Source: Acipenser ruthenus (taxonomy: Eukaryota; Chordata; Actinopteri; Acipenseriformes; Acipenseridae). From it: DNA of 64,000 nt. The DNA is taken from assembly GCF_902713425.1 (NCBI RefSeq), contig NC_081198.1, forward strand, positions 5,278,992 to 5,342,991, read 5' to 3'. The notes below the pieces were generated by a model. That model searched no databases and had not been told where the DNA came from. It was given only the letters and a program-made list of their open reading frames with translations. The translations under genes and the position numbers were made by a program. Positions 36,546-49,700 of the stretch are shown here, one piece after another. Positions within the stretch are counted from its first letter, which is position 1; every line of letters starts with the position of its first letter.

Positions 36546-38049
36546 TAGTACTGTGCAAAAGTTTTAGGCAGGTGTGAAAAAATGCTGTAAAGTAACAATC
36601 CATATTTGGTGTGACCACCCTTTGCCTTCAAAACAGCATGAATTCTTCTAGGTACACTTGCACAAAGTCAGGGATTTTTTCTAGGCATATAGTCAGGTGT
36701 ATGATTAAACAATTATACCAAACAGGGGCTAATGATCATCAATTCAATATGTAGGTTGAAACACAATCATTAACTGAAACAGAAACAGCTGTGTAGGAGG
36801 AATAAAACTGGGTGAGGAACAGCCAAACTCAGCTAACAAGGTGAGGTTGCTGAAGACAGTTTACTGTCAAAAGTCATACACCATGGCAAGACTGAGCACA
36901 GCAACAAGACACAAGGTAGTTATACTGCATCAGCAAGGTCTCTCCCAGGCAGAAATTTCAAGGCAGACAGGGGTTTCCAGATGTGCTGTCCAAGCTCTTT
37001 TGAAGAAGGACAAAGAAACGGGCAACGTTGAGGACCGTAGACGCAGTGGTCGGCCAAGGAAACTTACTGCAGCAGATGAAAGACACATCATGCTTACTTC
37101 CCTTCGCAATCGGAAGATGTCCAGCAGTGCCATCAGCTCAGAACTGGCAGAAAACAGTGGGACCCAGGTACACCCATCTACTGTCCGGAGAAGTCTAGTC
37201 AGAAGTGGCCTTCATGGAAGACTTGCGGCCAAAAAGCCATACCTCCGACGTGGAAACAAGGCCAAGAGACTCAACTATGCACGAAAACACAGGAACTGGG
37301 GTGCAGAAAAATGGCAGCAGGTGCTCTGGACTGATGAGTTAAAATTTGAAATATTTGGCTGCAGCAGAAGGCAGTTTGTTCGCCGAAGGGCTGGAGAGCG
37401 GTACACAAATGAGTGTCTGCAGGCAACAGTGAAGCATGGTGGAGGTTCCTTGCAAGTTTGGGGCTGCATTTCTGCAAATGGAGTTGGGGATTTGGTCAGA
37501 ATTAATGGTCTCCTCAATGCTGAGAAGTACAGGCAGATACTTACCCATCATGCAATACCATCAGGGAGGCATCTGATTGGCCCCAAATTTATTCTGCAGC
37601 ATGACAACAACCCCAAACATACAGCGAAAGTCATTAAGAACTATCTTCAGCGTAAAGAAGAACAAGGAGTCCTGGAAGTGATGATATGGCCCCCACAGAG
37701 CCCTGATCTCAACATCATCAAGACTGTCTGGGATTACATGAAGAGAGAGAAGCAACTGAGGCTGCCTAAATCCACAGAAGAACTGTGGTTAGTTCTCCAA
37801 GATGTTTGGGCCAACCTACCTGCCAAGTTCCTTCAAAAACTGTGTGCAAGTGTACCAAGAAGAATTGATGCTGTTTTGAAGGCAAAGGGTGGTCACACCA
37901 AATATTGATTTGATGTAGATTTTTCTTCTGTTCACTCACTTTGCATTTTTTTAAATTGATAAATATAAACTATTAACATGTCTATTTTTGAAAGCATTCT
38001 TACTTTACAGCATTTTTTCACACCTGCCTAAAACTTTTGCACAGTACTG
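36546..38049 (+). mobile_element. Full-length Tc1-like DNA transposon
   Basis: Terminal inverted repeats of about 48 bp (canonical start CAGTACTGTGCAAAAG; the left copy has T as its first base) bound a 1,504-bp element with TA on each side, next to TA-rich repeats. It holds one transposase gene. The deleted copy at 16,562-16,757 shares the TIRs. The open frame and long, near-identical TIRs suggest a fairly recent insertion. Confidence 0.95.
36883..37908 (+). CDS. Tc1-like transposase, open frame but third catalytic residue lost
   Basis: The protein cuts and pastes the element by binding its TIRs. From the chosen ATG (in the context ACCATGG) it is 341 aa, the usual size for Tc1 transposases; the frame also extends 14 codons upstream. 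The N-terminal half has paired helix-turn-helix motifs (LSQAEISRQTGVSRCAVQAL, then HPSTVRRSL) joined by a GRPRK hook. The catalytic region has Asp151 (WTDELKFEIF) and Asp241 (HDNNPKHTA). The third position, normally Glu in PDLNPIE, is Lys280 here (PDLNIIKTVW), 38 residues after the second Asp. That spacing fits the D,D,38,E type reported from fish rather than the classic D,D,34,E. With Lys at this position the enzyme should be inactive, though the open frame suggests recent loss. Confidence 0.92.
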   Translation: MARLSTATRHKVVILHQQGLSQAEISRQTGVSRCAVQALLKKDKETGNVEDRRRSGRPRKLTAADERHIMLTSLRNRKMSSSAISSELAENSGTQVHPSTVRRSLVRSGLHGRLAAKKPYLRRGNKAKRLNYARKHRNWGAEKWQQVLWTDELKFEIFGCSRRQFVRRRAGERYTNECLQATVKHGGGSLQVWGCISANGVGDLVRINGLLNAEKYRQILTHHAIPSGRHLIGPKFILQHDNNPKHTAKVIKNYLQRKEEQGVLEVMIWPPQSPDLNIIKTVWDYMKREKQLRLPKSTEELWLVLQDVWANLPAKFLQKLCASVPRRIDAVLKAKGGHTKY

Positions 38050-39240
38050 TATATATAGTGAGTGGGGGCCTAGTATATCTAACTATGCCTGTGCTTCTGC
38101 TTTACATATACCATTATGTATCCTGTATGTTTTGTGGTATCTCATGATGCTATCAGACACAGGACACAGACACAGACAACACCCTCTTCATCTGCCACTT
38201 CCCCACACAGTGAAAGCTTTCCCATGGAAAAGTCAGCTGGTAAATGGTATGTGTTGTGCAATGTGTAGTATGTGCTGTTCATCATTGCGTTGACCAGAAC
38301 AACGTATTTATGTGTTTTTGGAAATAACTGTAAAGCAAGTCTGTTTTTCACAATACGAAAACAAAATGAAAGAGATTTCTGTATTAAACAGACAATAATT
38401 ATTACTGAATTATAATTATTTTAAAACAAATCCTGGCTTAAGATGTCTTTATTATTCATGTCATTGTCTAAATATATTACTATTCACAATGAAGATTATG
38501 GTTGTTTTTTTGTTTTTTTTGTGCCATTTGGCATTTGCAAAGATTGTTACACCTGTTTTACAATGATGTTAGAAGCTGTAAAATGGCAATATCCTTTATG
38601 TAACCTTTCCTTTAATGCTATTATTTGTGAGCAAACAAAACAAATACATAAATAAATTCCCTAACAGAGTGCTGTGAACAAAGTTTTGATTTGAAATGTG
38701 TTTTTACAAAAATATATCCAACATCCCAAGAGACCTTAAGAGATTGTGGCACAGCTCTGATTTCTAGGTTATGTATCACTATTCTTGAGTATACATCTCT
38801 GTAAGTGTGATCCATCTTCATTACTGTCTGAATGGATTTGCCAGAAACAATTATTTTGAAGCTACTTCTGAGTGGCAATGAAATCTTTGAAAAAGTGGTC
38901 GAGTGGTGGACAATAAATCAGTTATCCTACATACTTAGATAACTTTGGTCTGTAAATGGATGTGTGTTTTTAAAAACATGTGAAATATGTAACACACTAT
39001 ACCGGACAATGTAAAATAATAATAAAGGAAAATAAAAGGCATTTCATTGGTATTGAAAGCTCTGTCTTTAAAAGTATCACAGTATCTAATTTAAACCCGG
39101 TGACTGTCGCACGGGGGAAATATATTTCTTCATCCAATTTCAGAGATATTTTACGGTTTTAAAAAAGGAAGGCGTGAGCACCATTTTTTGAACACAAGAA
39201 CCTCAGTTTGTGAGCTTGTTAAGCCGACACGCCGTCAGCA
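38050..39240. other. Intergenic, no gene recognised
   Basis: AT-rich spacer between the Tc1-like transposon and the wls promoter. No supported feature. Confidence 0.5.
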
Positions 39241-39248
39241 AGCACGAT

Positions 39249-39300
39249 CCAATGGGAGGGTCATGTGATGTTTCCTTTTCCCTAGTTCTCCTTTAAAAAG
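39249..39300 (+). promoter_or_regulatory. Probable wls promoter elements
   Basis: CCAAT at 39,249-39,253, an M-box-type E-box TCATGTGA at 39,261-39,268 and a TATA-like TTTAAAAAG at 39,292-39,300 lie in order 150-200 bp upstream of the wls start codon. TCATGTGA is the preferred site of MITF/TFE-family factors. Transcription would start near 39,325. Motif-based inference. Confidence 0.45.
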
Positions 39301-39451
39301 CTGGAAGGCAGTAGCGAGCCATTCATTATCACGGGCTGTGGGTGCAGGGATAGCTGCCTCTGGGGTTTTCCATCCGATTTATCTGCAGTCATTCATTTAA
39401 TTGATACATAGTGTTAATAGAGCAACACCAACAACAACAAATATACAAAAA

Positions 39452-40147
39452 ATGGCTGGGGCAATTATTGAAAACATGAGCACGAAGAAGTTAGTCATTG
39501 TTGGAGTTATTTTAGTCATCTTTCAAGTGTTCTCATTTCTTGTTGGAGGTTTGATTGGTAAGTTTGTTTTATTAACTTAAACGTTCCTCTTGTGTTTTCT
39601 CAATCCAGATCTGGTTAGATACTGTATTTGTTGCAGTATCAGTGACTCGCTCCCATGATCTAATTAGTGTCGCTATTGTACAAAGCTGAGCCGCATGGGG
39701 TTCTTTCTGGAGGTTAGTTTCCAAAGTAAAGAGAGAAAGTTTTGGCCTAGTTTCAGTATCTAAGAAAGGGGAAACATCTTGAGCATGGCGACTGATCGTG
39801 CGAAAAAGTAGTATAGAATTACATCGGTTATATTGTACTCCTTATTTATTAGTTAGTCTACACAAAAAATGTGTTTAATCATACGTAGTTTTGTAGTGAT
39901 CTTGTTAGTTTTGATATGTAAAGAATATATTTAGATTCAGAGTTTGTCTTACACACAATACATCGCATAAAGAACAGTAATTGCGGGTTATTATTGCATC
40001 CTTTTTGTTTCAGGGTTTATGTGTTCTTACTTGTTTTGCACAGATGCATACCTCTCGGTCTGTCGCGGTTCAGATTTGTGCAACGTTGCAACCGCAAACA
40101 AGTAAGCTTTGAAAAAAAGTTGTTTGGGATGTTTCCCATGAGTGCAG

Positions 40148-40187
<40 letters not shown>

Positions 40188-40652
40188 GTAGTCGTAGTAG
40201 TAGTAGTCTTATTAGTGTTTTTAAACGACTTGTGGATTTCTAGTTCTATTTTCGAAACGTTATTTGGTCATATGGAAAAATGAAGTGACAAATAGGGGTG
40301 TATATATATAATATAATATTCTAACTATTCGCGTAGCAAAAGTTAATCATTTTTGTTGCGTAGCGCTTTCATTTCAGTCTGGGGGAAAATCACAAAGTAT
40401 ATATAGTGTACTTGTAAATCACTGCAATTCCTGTGCATCGCCGTTCTACACTGTGGTTTAGCGCTGCAACTGTGACGGCGTAATTAAATTGGAACGGAAA
40501 ATCGTAATAAAATCAGATTTGACGACCAATGATGGTAGTGTAAGTGTTGGCCGAGATCTTAGAAAAAAACGGCATGATTGCGTGCTCGATACCTGTGCTT
40601 TATACCACATAGACAGACATGTCTGAACAAAACCCCGAGCTGTGAAACTGAG

Positions 40653-40700
<48 letters not shown>

Positions 40701-43700
40701 CACACACACATTTGTCAGACATTTTGCACATTTTTGTGTGTGTGTGTGGTGGGGGTGGTATATTATTACCATAGAATGAGCCCGCGCCATCTACAGAACG
40801 TCATGTCACGTATACATTTAAAAAAATGAACGCTTCTCAGTCCCCTTGGATTGCTTCGCACCCCCCCTTCCCCCTTCCCCCTTCCCCCTTCCCACTTTGA
40901 GTTGTTGTCATCACAAGTTTTTGAAGATTCTGATCAATGTGAATTAAATATTGCTAAACGACAAGCTTGATTTTATTCTCGCCCAAAATAAGCTGTTTTA
41001 ATAAGTCAACGTTGTTAGTGGAAAACACTAGTGAAGGATTTGAGTAAATTGTTGATGCTCCTAACATCGATATACATAGTAACTCCTTAATGTGTTAGAC
41101 TTTTGCACGAGAGAGAGAGTATGTATATGTGTGTCCATTTTGGTTGAAAAAAAATATGATTTTAAAATATGTTTTAATGAGTTATTATTTATAACCCCTT
41201 AGACATTAAATGGCGTAGCTTTGTTCTGATATGTTATATTAAAATATAAAAAATGGACAGATGTTGGTTTTTTTATGGGAAAAGTAATGGGGCACTTAAT
41301 AACTTCAAGGCAAAGTACGACTCTAATGTGTGCATTTGGCCCTTTCGAGTGTAGAATAAATTCAAGGTTTTGTTCAGTAAGGTGGGTTTCCCTGCAGATC
41401 TGTGAGATTTAAGAGCAGTGATCTGATCCCTGTCAGGCCTCCCCTTTTCTTTCTCTCTTTTGTCTGTGAAGTCCCTCCTCTGCAGTTCCACTCCCTCCTT
41501 CTAAATCCTGCTCCAGATCACACGTTTCTCCTGACCCCAGAAAATCCAAGTGTTTCCATTTTATTATCAGTGCCCATCTCTCTCAGCTGTTTAATTAGAA
41601 TATCTATTTTAATGATCTAAACAGTGGAACTAAATACCACCTCTTTAACTATGTATTAATCACCTTCCCGCAAGTGATCAATTGACCCTTACAATAAAAA
41701 TACAGCGAAATGAGGTTTGTGAAAAATAGTGATTTATAAATTGGGTGGCGGTATTAAGGTCGACCACTGTTTAGATTATTAAAATATCACAGAAGTTATT
41801 TATATTTCTAATGCATCATTGCAGTGTATGTAATCTATGCTTTATGTTTTTTTTTTCAATTGTATGCTTTTAAAAAACAAACAAACAAAAAAATATATAT
41901 ACACACACTTAAATAGGAACGTGAAACGTGTGTTCATGTTAATAACAGGCACAAGCCCTGCCAAGTATGCAAATAACACATTACAGGTGTCCATACAACA
42001 AAGCAGGTCTCGATGAAAAAGCAGGTTGCTGTCACTTTGACAGTATAGAGAAAGGCATCTTGTTTCTGAGCGCAATTTAATCTAAGCCAAACATCAGGAT
42101 TATTTAAATTTTGTATAGAAAAAACGATTTGCTTAATGAAGTGAAAACGTGACCTGCTTTGTACAAAACCAAAATATTTTCATTACCTAACAGTCTGTAG
42201 ATCATTCCATACTATCTTTGTGCGCCAGTGTTCAGCTGTACAATTCTAAATAGAGTACAGTAAAGGCCAGTTCCACAAGAAGCCTCCAGCACGCTCTTTA
42301 ATTAAAATGTTTTAAATGTTGCGGACAGACCATGTTTAATGATCCTGATAGATAGGGGCATTTAGGATTAAGAAAAAACTTTTTTAACTTGTCAACATTG
42401 AAGTCTTGAATCGGAATAACTTCACATGGAATGTGTTAAGATAGATTTATGGAATGTATACAGTACCTTTTTAACTAAGCATTGCACCCCATTAATGAAT
42501 TGGATTGTTTTCCATCCTGATGGTTGACGTAATGAAGCAGAATGTCATTGTATTTGCTCGGTAAACTCGGTTAAACTGCTTTTAATATATTTATGAACAG
42601 AAACAAATGGAAATGCAGTAGTTGTGCAATGATAATCCAAGCATAGCCCAGCATCGACTTTAGGCAGCATGGATAGACTTGTACTTTCCACTACAGCACA
42701 TCTCTTCAGCCACACTCACAACGTGGCGGAGGTTGAAGGACATACGGGGTGCTTGGCAGTGTAGGTTTACCAGCTAGGTGCTACCATAGCGTATTGCTCT
42801 ACCATAATGTATTGCTCTACCATAATGTATTGCTCCATTGGTCTAGCAAGCTAGATTCTAACAGCTGTACAACTGCTGGCTTGAATGCTAAATTGAAGAA
42901 TGTGTGTGTTTTTTTTTTTTTTTGATGCATACATATTTAGAATAAAATGTCAGTTCTGGTAGCATTGAAGGGGTGTGTGTGTGTGGTTTTTTTTTTTTTT
43001 TTGTGAAGCTATTCAACAGTTATTTTAGTTTCCACTGGGAGTTGGCTTTCCCCTTGGCATAGTTGCCGGGTGTTTTTCATTAACTGACATTGCAGCTAAC
43101 GGGTATTCACTGTGAGAAGGAAGGCTTCAATTAATCGCCTGACAGCCCCACCACCCCCAGGTAGTAGTGTTGCTTCTTGTGGCTTTGCGCAAGAGGAGTA
43201 TGGGATGTCGTGCAGCTAAAGGAATGTCTTGGAGGAAGTTGTTGGGTGTATTATGGTGTGTTTCTGTGGGGGTGTTTGTCTCCATATTTAAGCATTCTTC
43301 TCACTATAGTTGATAAGGTGATTTAATATGATGAGATGGGAAGAAAGTGAACTACAGTAGTATACAGAAGCAGTCTGAATGAAAAGGTTTACAACCATGT
43401 TTAAAAAAAAAAAAAGGTATATTTGTGAAACTGTTTGAGACGCCAACTGCCTAAAAGTTTCATGAACAGACTTTGACAAAAACATTAAAATAGTTTGTTT
43501 TGTGAACAGCGCCTAAATATTCAGAAAGACGCGCAATCTAATGTAAATCAATTCAAGATGGTTTTATTTTTCTGAATGTTTTCTTCTAGTATCTATCCAC
43601 CCCTTAAGTTCGGAGAATGTTTAGACTGCGTGAGATCAGGTGACTAGGTTACTGCATTCCAATTGTCAGTTGCCCTCAAACTGCTTGGATTAAGTTTTTT

Positions 43701-46700
43701 GGAATGTTAATTACAGGACAGATCAGAAGCACTCTGTAAAACCGCAGCGTAATCTCCTTGTTGAAAAGCAGACAGCAGTTCTTTAGCATGACTCCGAAGC
43801 AAGGCATCCTACCTGATATTTAGACTTGAAATAAACAGTTATTGCTGTCTTGAGTCTATGGAAGAACCACACAGCCATTGCTACATTTGTCACTGCCCTT
43901 GTTTGGAAAGTTCTCTGACCTTTTACATGTGTGCCTCTTGAATCATTCATGCTCAATGATGGAGGCCAAAACCAGACCTGTAAAATGTTTTAGTCTGATA
44001 TGCTTTCACCCGATCAAACAAACATTTTGGGATATATTCAATTGATCTAAAATATTCCTTATGTCATTACCTCCCCTGTTTTTAAATAAGTGGATTTATG
44101 AATGGTTTGTATTTTAATTATTTTAAATGACAGTGGTAAACACACCTAAACATTGATCTACAAAGTACAGGGATGGATACAAGATTCCTGTTGTAAAGCA
44201 GTTTGATCCATCCCTAGTTATACTAGTTTAATAAGACATACCTGAGCTTGCTTCCAATATGCTGTGGCTAATCAAGCTTGTGGTAAAACCTGGAAAGGGT
44301 GAAACTGCTATGCAATAGGAATCTTCTTTACATCCCTGAAGTGTAAGCACCACAATTATGAAAACTGACGGCAGACTTTTTTTTTTTCTGGTTTCTTCAG
44401 CTCCAAGTCCAACCTCTGCAGTTCACTACCTTGCAACAAAGTGCGTTGATGTCCGAAAACACCACCAGAATTCAAAGTGGTTTATGCCCTGGGGTCCCAA
44501 CCAGTGTGAAAAGATCCGCGATTTCGACGAGGCCATGATCAAACAGATTAAAGCCAATGAAATCGTGTTTGCGGTCCACATCCCTCTGCCCAACAGTGAG
44601 ATGAGCCCCTGGTTCCAGTTCATGCTGTTCATCCTGCAGTTTGACATTGCCTTCAAGATGGGCAACCAGATAGGTAAGTGCAGTGCTAGGGAAACCCTGC
44701 GCTCCCTGTTCTTTCAGTGGATTGATTTCATATTATTTGGGGGGAGGGGGAGGGGGAGGGGTGGCATCGCAGCCGTTCCAAAAAACAATCAAGTTGAATG
44801 ATTCTTTTTTTTTTTCTTTTTTTTTTTTTAATGCCTTGGTATATGCCACTTCATATTGTGTGTTCATCCATAGCTATAGGAATCAATTTAGAAATGCTAA
44901 AAAAACTTTGACATCAAAATGCTTGTTATTGAGTTTTTACTTTTTACTGTAGTATTTCTAAACACTGCATAATGTAGTGTGTTTTATAAAAGACACTGTC
45001 CTACAGTTCTGGTTTGTGTTGCATTTTAATTGATGGAATATCCAAAATATATGTGAATATCCCTAAAATGAGTATGAAGGTCCAAATAATAAACATGTTG
45101 CAAGCCATTTGCCCTTGAGATGAACAATGTAGCGGAAGCCAAGCCCAGAATAGCCTAGAAAGTGTTGTGCCTTGAGTGCATTTGTCATCTCTAATTGGCA
45201 TTTGATGTGAGCTGTATACAATTCTTCACTGTGGAATCAGGAGTTTTCCCATAGAGATTCACAGGAAGTGCTGGTAGCACACTTGTGTAATTTGCCTCCC
45301 CCTTCAAGTTCAAATGAGATTCCTGGATTGTTGCACCAAGGGTTGGCACTTGGAAACTAGCCAGGATTTGTTCTCAATGGAGGGATTAGTCTCTAACACA
45401 GTGTTTTAATGAGGGGACACTGCAGAGCCAGGCTGTCTGGGAAAGTGATAGAAATGGAGACCATGGAGTGACTGCTTCTAATGGAATTGCTTATACTGAA
45501 GCTTGCTATTGGTTCATAAAGCTGTAGAGGAGGGATCAGTTTGTTTAAATGATATACATACTTGAGGGCAATTCTAAACAAACTATAAAACGCATCATTT
45601 AGTAAGTATTTCTAAATGGATTGTGCGATTTCACTAGTGGAATCCATGTGTGATGCACAGTTCTGTTTCACATCTTTGGTGCAGAGTTGTTAAAAGCCTG
45701 AACAACGAGATGTTCGGATTTCAAGAAACAACTTGACTCGTTGCTCATGGTTTGAAAAGGTACATTCTACCTTCATAAAAGGAAAGTGATCTTGTATAAG
45801 GTTGCAGGTTGGTGCAACAGGCACTGTTTTGTGAGGCACTGCCACTGGAGATTCTTACCCCTGTCGGCGAGATGAGGTTATAATCCTAACCCTTCCAATG
45901 TCACTGGCTCATCTGCATTTCCAGATCAAGCGACGCTAAGGAAACTGATTTTTGGGGATTCTGAATGGACAGGTGTTCCCTTATCTCATTTTGCCCTTTA
46001 CCTAGTTGTTATTGGCTGTAAGTTGTATTAAGGTTCCAGATGTTTGCTGTAGTTTTTCTTCAGTTCTTACTCAGATTTCATTTGTATAGGCAGGTGTCTG
46101 TGTAAAGATTCATGTTAATTGGATTATTCCACCTTGAGCCCAGCGTATCGTTTTCAGTTTGTTTGCCGTTCCTGTTCTCTTTGTACCCCAGCGCTGTGTT
46201 CTGGTTGCATGAGTAACCTGCAGTGTACCATATATATAATTCACAGTGGGGTGGATGTCTTTCTGAAGTGGACAGCAGGAGCTGGCTCAGCCCAAGCAGT
46301 GATAGAAGCAACTGCGTCTGTAAATTGCGGCTTCCAGCATTTCTTTTTTTTTTTTTTTTTTTTTTTTCTAATAATTAGTCGTTGCCAATTTAGTTTTTAT
46401 TATTTTCTCCCCAATTTGAAATGCCCAATTATTTTTTAGGCTCAGCTCACCGCTACCACCCCTGCGCTGACTCAGGAGGGGCGAAGATGAACACACGCTG
46501 TCCTCCGAAGTCTGACTGACTAGTTTAGAAGACTTTCAGAAACACACACACATATATATTAATATTATATATTATATGTATTATAATTAAAAACATTAAG
46601 TAGAACAAAAAAGAGGAAAAATATGAAAGCTTTAATCTCCATGTAGAGGCTTCATGTTTCAGAAAGTGACAATGCCATTGATTGTGAAATGCAAGATTCC

Positions 46701-49700
46701 AGTGGATGTTTGAATTAACTGATAAGAGGCAAGATAATTGCAAATAGAACTGGTAGAATAAAATCCCTTCTCAAATGCAATGAAGCTTATTGACACAAGC
46801 AGGGCGAAATGAATACCCTGCCCAAACGACTTTGGCAGAGCTCCAGCAATAACACAGCTGTTGAAATGGCTTGGTCGCCGAGGCAATGAACACAGCGCTG
46901 TGAGGGAATGTTTGTGTGCAGTAAGCTGACATTCAGATGCTTGGCAGCGGCCCTGGGCTGGACGAAAGATAGCGAAAGAGAGAACCTGCCAATAATCCCC
47001 CTCTCCGACCACAAGATTGTGTCTTGTTTCATAACAGCACAAGAGTCTCTTTTGAAATGTGAAGTGTAACTGCTCTGCCTTGCAATCTGATCTAAATCAT
47101 CCTGGTGCAGTGCCGTCATTCTTCGGCATTAATGGAATACAAAAGAGCTCAAAGGCACAGCCAGTAATTGCAGTGCCCCTCATTTGGGGAGGCAGAGGTG
47201 GATTCTCACACTTGAGTGTGCTACAGGGTGGGAAGGCAGCAGCAAGGATCCACAAAGGAAGTCTTTAGAAGGCAGGGTTAGTCTCTCAGCATGTAGCTGT
47301 AATCCCTGTTTAACTCTCTGCAGTGAGACCCAAGCTAACCACAGTGCAAGTGCGGAGAGCCCCGGGTGAATAAGATTTGAGCGCATCAAGAATGGAAGAG
47401 AGCGGAAATAAATGGCAAGTGTCCAGAAGACACTTCCCAAGAAAACGAATTGCTGTGACACCGCTGCACAGCCCATCATGAAAGTGACTAGTGACATGGA
47501 AGGTGCCGCATTGAATGTTGGGATCAAACCTGTTGTTGGATACACTGGTGTCCTGCAGTGTTTTATTAGGGGGACTCTGTTGTACGTGACTGGGCTAGGT
47601 GAGGGATTGAGGCATTTAAAGTATCGGTTAGAATCCAGCTAATCTCTGTATTTACCCCTTTTTAAAGGCAATTTTTGTTCTGGTTCATACAAAACACTGC
47701 ATGTCTGTGCATCGCTCGTCACAATCTCATTAGGAGACCTAGGAGTTTATGTTGACTCAGAAATGTCTTCATCTAGACAATGTGGGGAAGCTATAAAAAA
47801 GGCTAACAAGATGCTTGGATATATTGTGAGAAGTGTTGAATTTAAATCAAGGGAAGTAATGTTAAAACTCACCTAGAATATTGTGTTCAGTTCTGGTCAC
47901 CTCATTACAAAAAGGATATTGCTGCTCTAGAAAGAGTGCAAAGAAGAGCAACCAGAATTATCCCGGGTTTAAAAGGCATGTCGTATGCAGACAGGCTAAA
48001 AGAATTGAATCTATTCAGTCTTGAACAAAGAAGACTACGCGGCGATCTGATTCAAACATTCAAAATCCTAAAAGGTATAGACAATGTCAACCCGGGGGAC
48101 TTCTTTGACTTGAAAAAAGAAAAAAGGACCAGGGGTAAATGGAGATTAGATAAAGGGGCATTCAGAACAGAAAATAGGAGGCACTTTTTTACAGAGAATT
48201 GTGAGGGTCTGGAACCAACTCCCCAGTAATGTTGTTGAAGCTGACACCCTGGGATCCTTCAAGAAGCTGCTTGATGAGATTCTGGGATCAATAAGCTACT
48301 AACAACCAAACGAGCAAGATGGGCTGAATGGCCTCCTCTCGTTTGTAAACTTTCTTATGTTCTTATTTCATCTTTTCCAACTGCTTGTCTGCTTTCTTAG
48401 CTTAACTTTTTTGTTATTTGTGCTGTACAACACAAATATAACATAGTATTGACATAAATATCACTTGGCTAACCAACTTCCCTGGCCGTTTTTTAAATCT
48501 TTCCAGTTATGTATTGTTATAGTTGTATGGTTGTCCCTTGCAGCTGCATTTGGGGTATTTTGGTTTGACACAGCTGTGAAAATGTACTGAAAACCAGGAA
48601 ATTCCATCTTGCCTAATTTAAACCCTGTCTGAATACAGCAGCTCAAAGCTTATTTATAGCACTAACACCCCCCCCCCCCCCCACTTACTGTCAAGGATCT
48701 TGCTGCATAAACGTATAGATCTGTGCAAAGGAAGAACGAGGCAGAATATAGGGAATTCAGTTTATCCACTTTTGAGGTAAATATGCCAGGATGTATGTAT
48801 TGTGGGAAATAATGTATTTTGTGACGCAGTAATCTGAATTGCAAAAAGCTTTATTTTGAATAGTCAGGCCATTTTTGTGCGTTTTTTAGACAGCTAATCA
48901 CATGCATCTGTTTAACAAACTAACAATGTATTACAAACCATATTAAATATCCGTTTTTATAATAGCAAGAAGGTCCTGGTTATATTTACGGAAACCGGGA
49001 GCCTTCTGAAGGCAAACTGCGTTTTCTGTTGCAAGGATAATTGCACCATGGAATGTCTGTCTTCCTCCCTACAGAAGAGGGAGCTGTGGTGACGATTGAT
49101 GTGTCGCTGGCTTACAGGGATGACACCTTCAGCAAATGGACGGAAATGGCACATTCTATAGAGCAACGGAAACTAAGCTGCAACTTTTCAACTCCCAAGG
49201 TATGCAAGGCTGATCTCTTGTGTGTCTTGACAAGAAACTAGATTGACCTGCTTACCAGTCCTGTTCTGTCCCTCAGGTTTGCAAAGTGATGGCATTAAAC
49301 CACTCCCCCAAATGTGGTGTTGATGAAATGTATGGCAAATTATACATACAGTGAGTAATAGCTGAATACAAGCACTGTATGGAACTCTTACCTCCCTTTT
49401 CTTTTTTTTTTTTTTTTTTTTCAGACCAATGAAAATGAGGGCCGGCATTATGAATGTGACCTCTTGCCTTTCATGGAATTGGGAAGCGTTGCACACAAAT
49501 ATTACCTCATCAACATGCGTCTACCAGTGAACGAGAGGAAAAAAATTAATGTTGGCATTGGAGAAATTAAGGACATCCATCTGGTGGTGAGTCTCTGCAG
49601 TTGGAGATTCTTAAGTACTGCCTGGTAACTGGAAAGCACTGTTCAGGCTTGGATTGAAAGACTGTGAACCCTGAACTTATTTAGAATAAAAACACTTCAG

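Noticed and set aside
36370-36631. Tyr/Ile-repeat frames on the - strand
   Set aside because: They are translations of the TA/GATATA microsatellite.
40458-40790. Open frame of 110 codons on the - strand
   Set aside because: It runs through a (TA)n microsatellite and has no recognisable domain.
42900-43005. Two T-runs with TG repeats, looking like a paired structure
   Set aside because: Ordinary simple repeats in wls intron 1 with no inverted partner.
46659-47119. Overlapping - strand frames of 127 and 110 codons in wls intron 2
   Set aside because: No conserved motif, no exon borders and two competing frames; likely chance.
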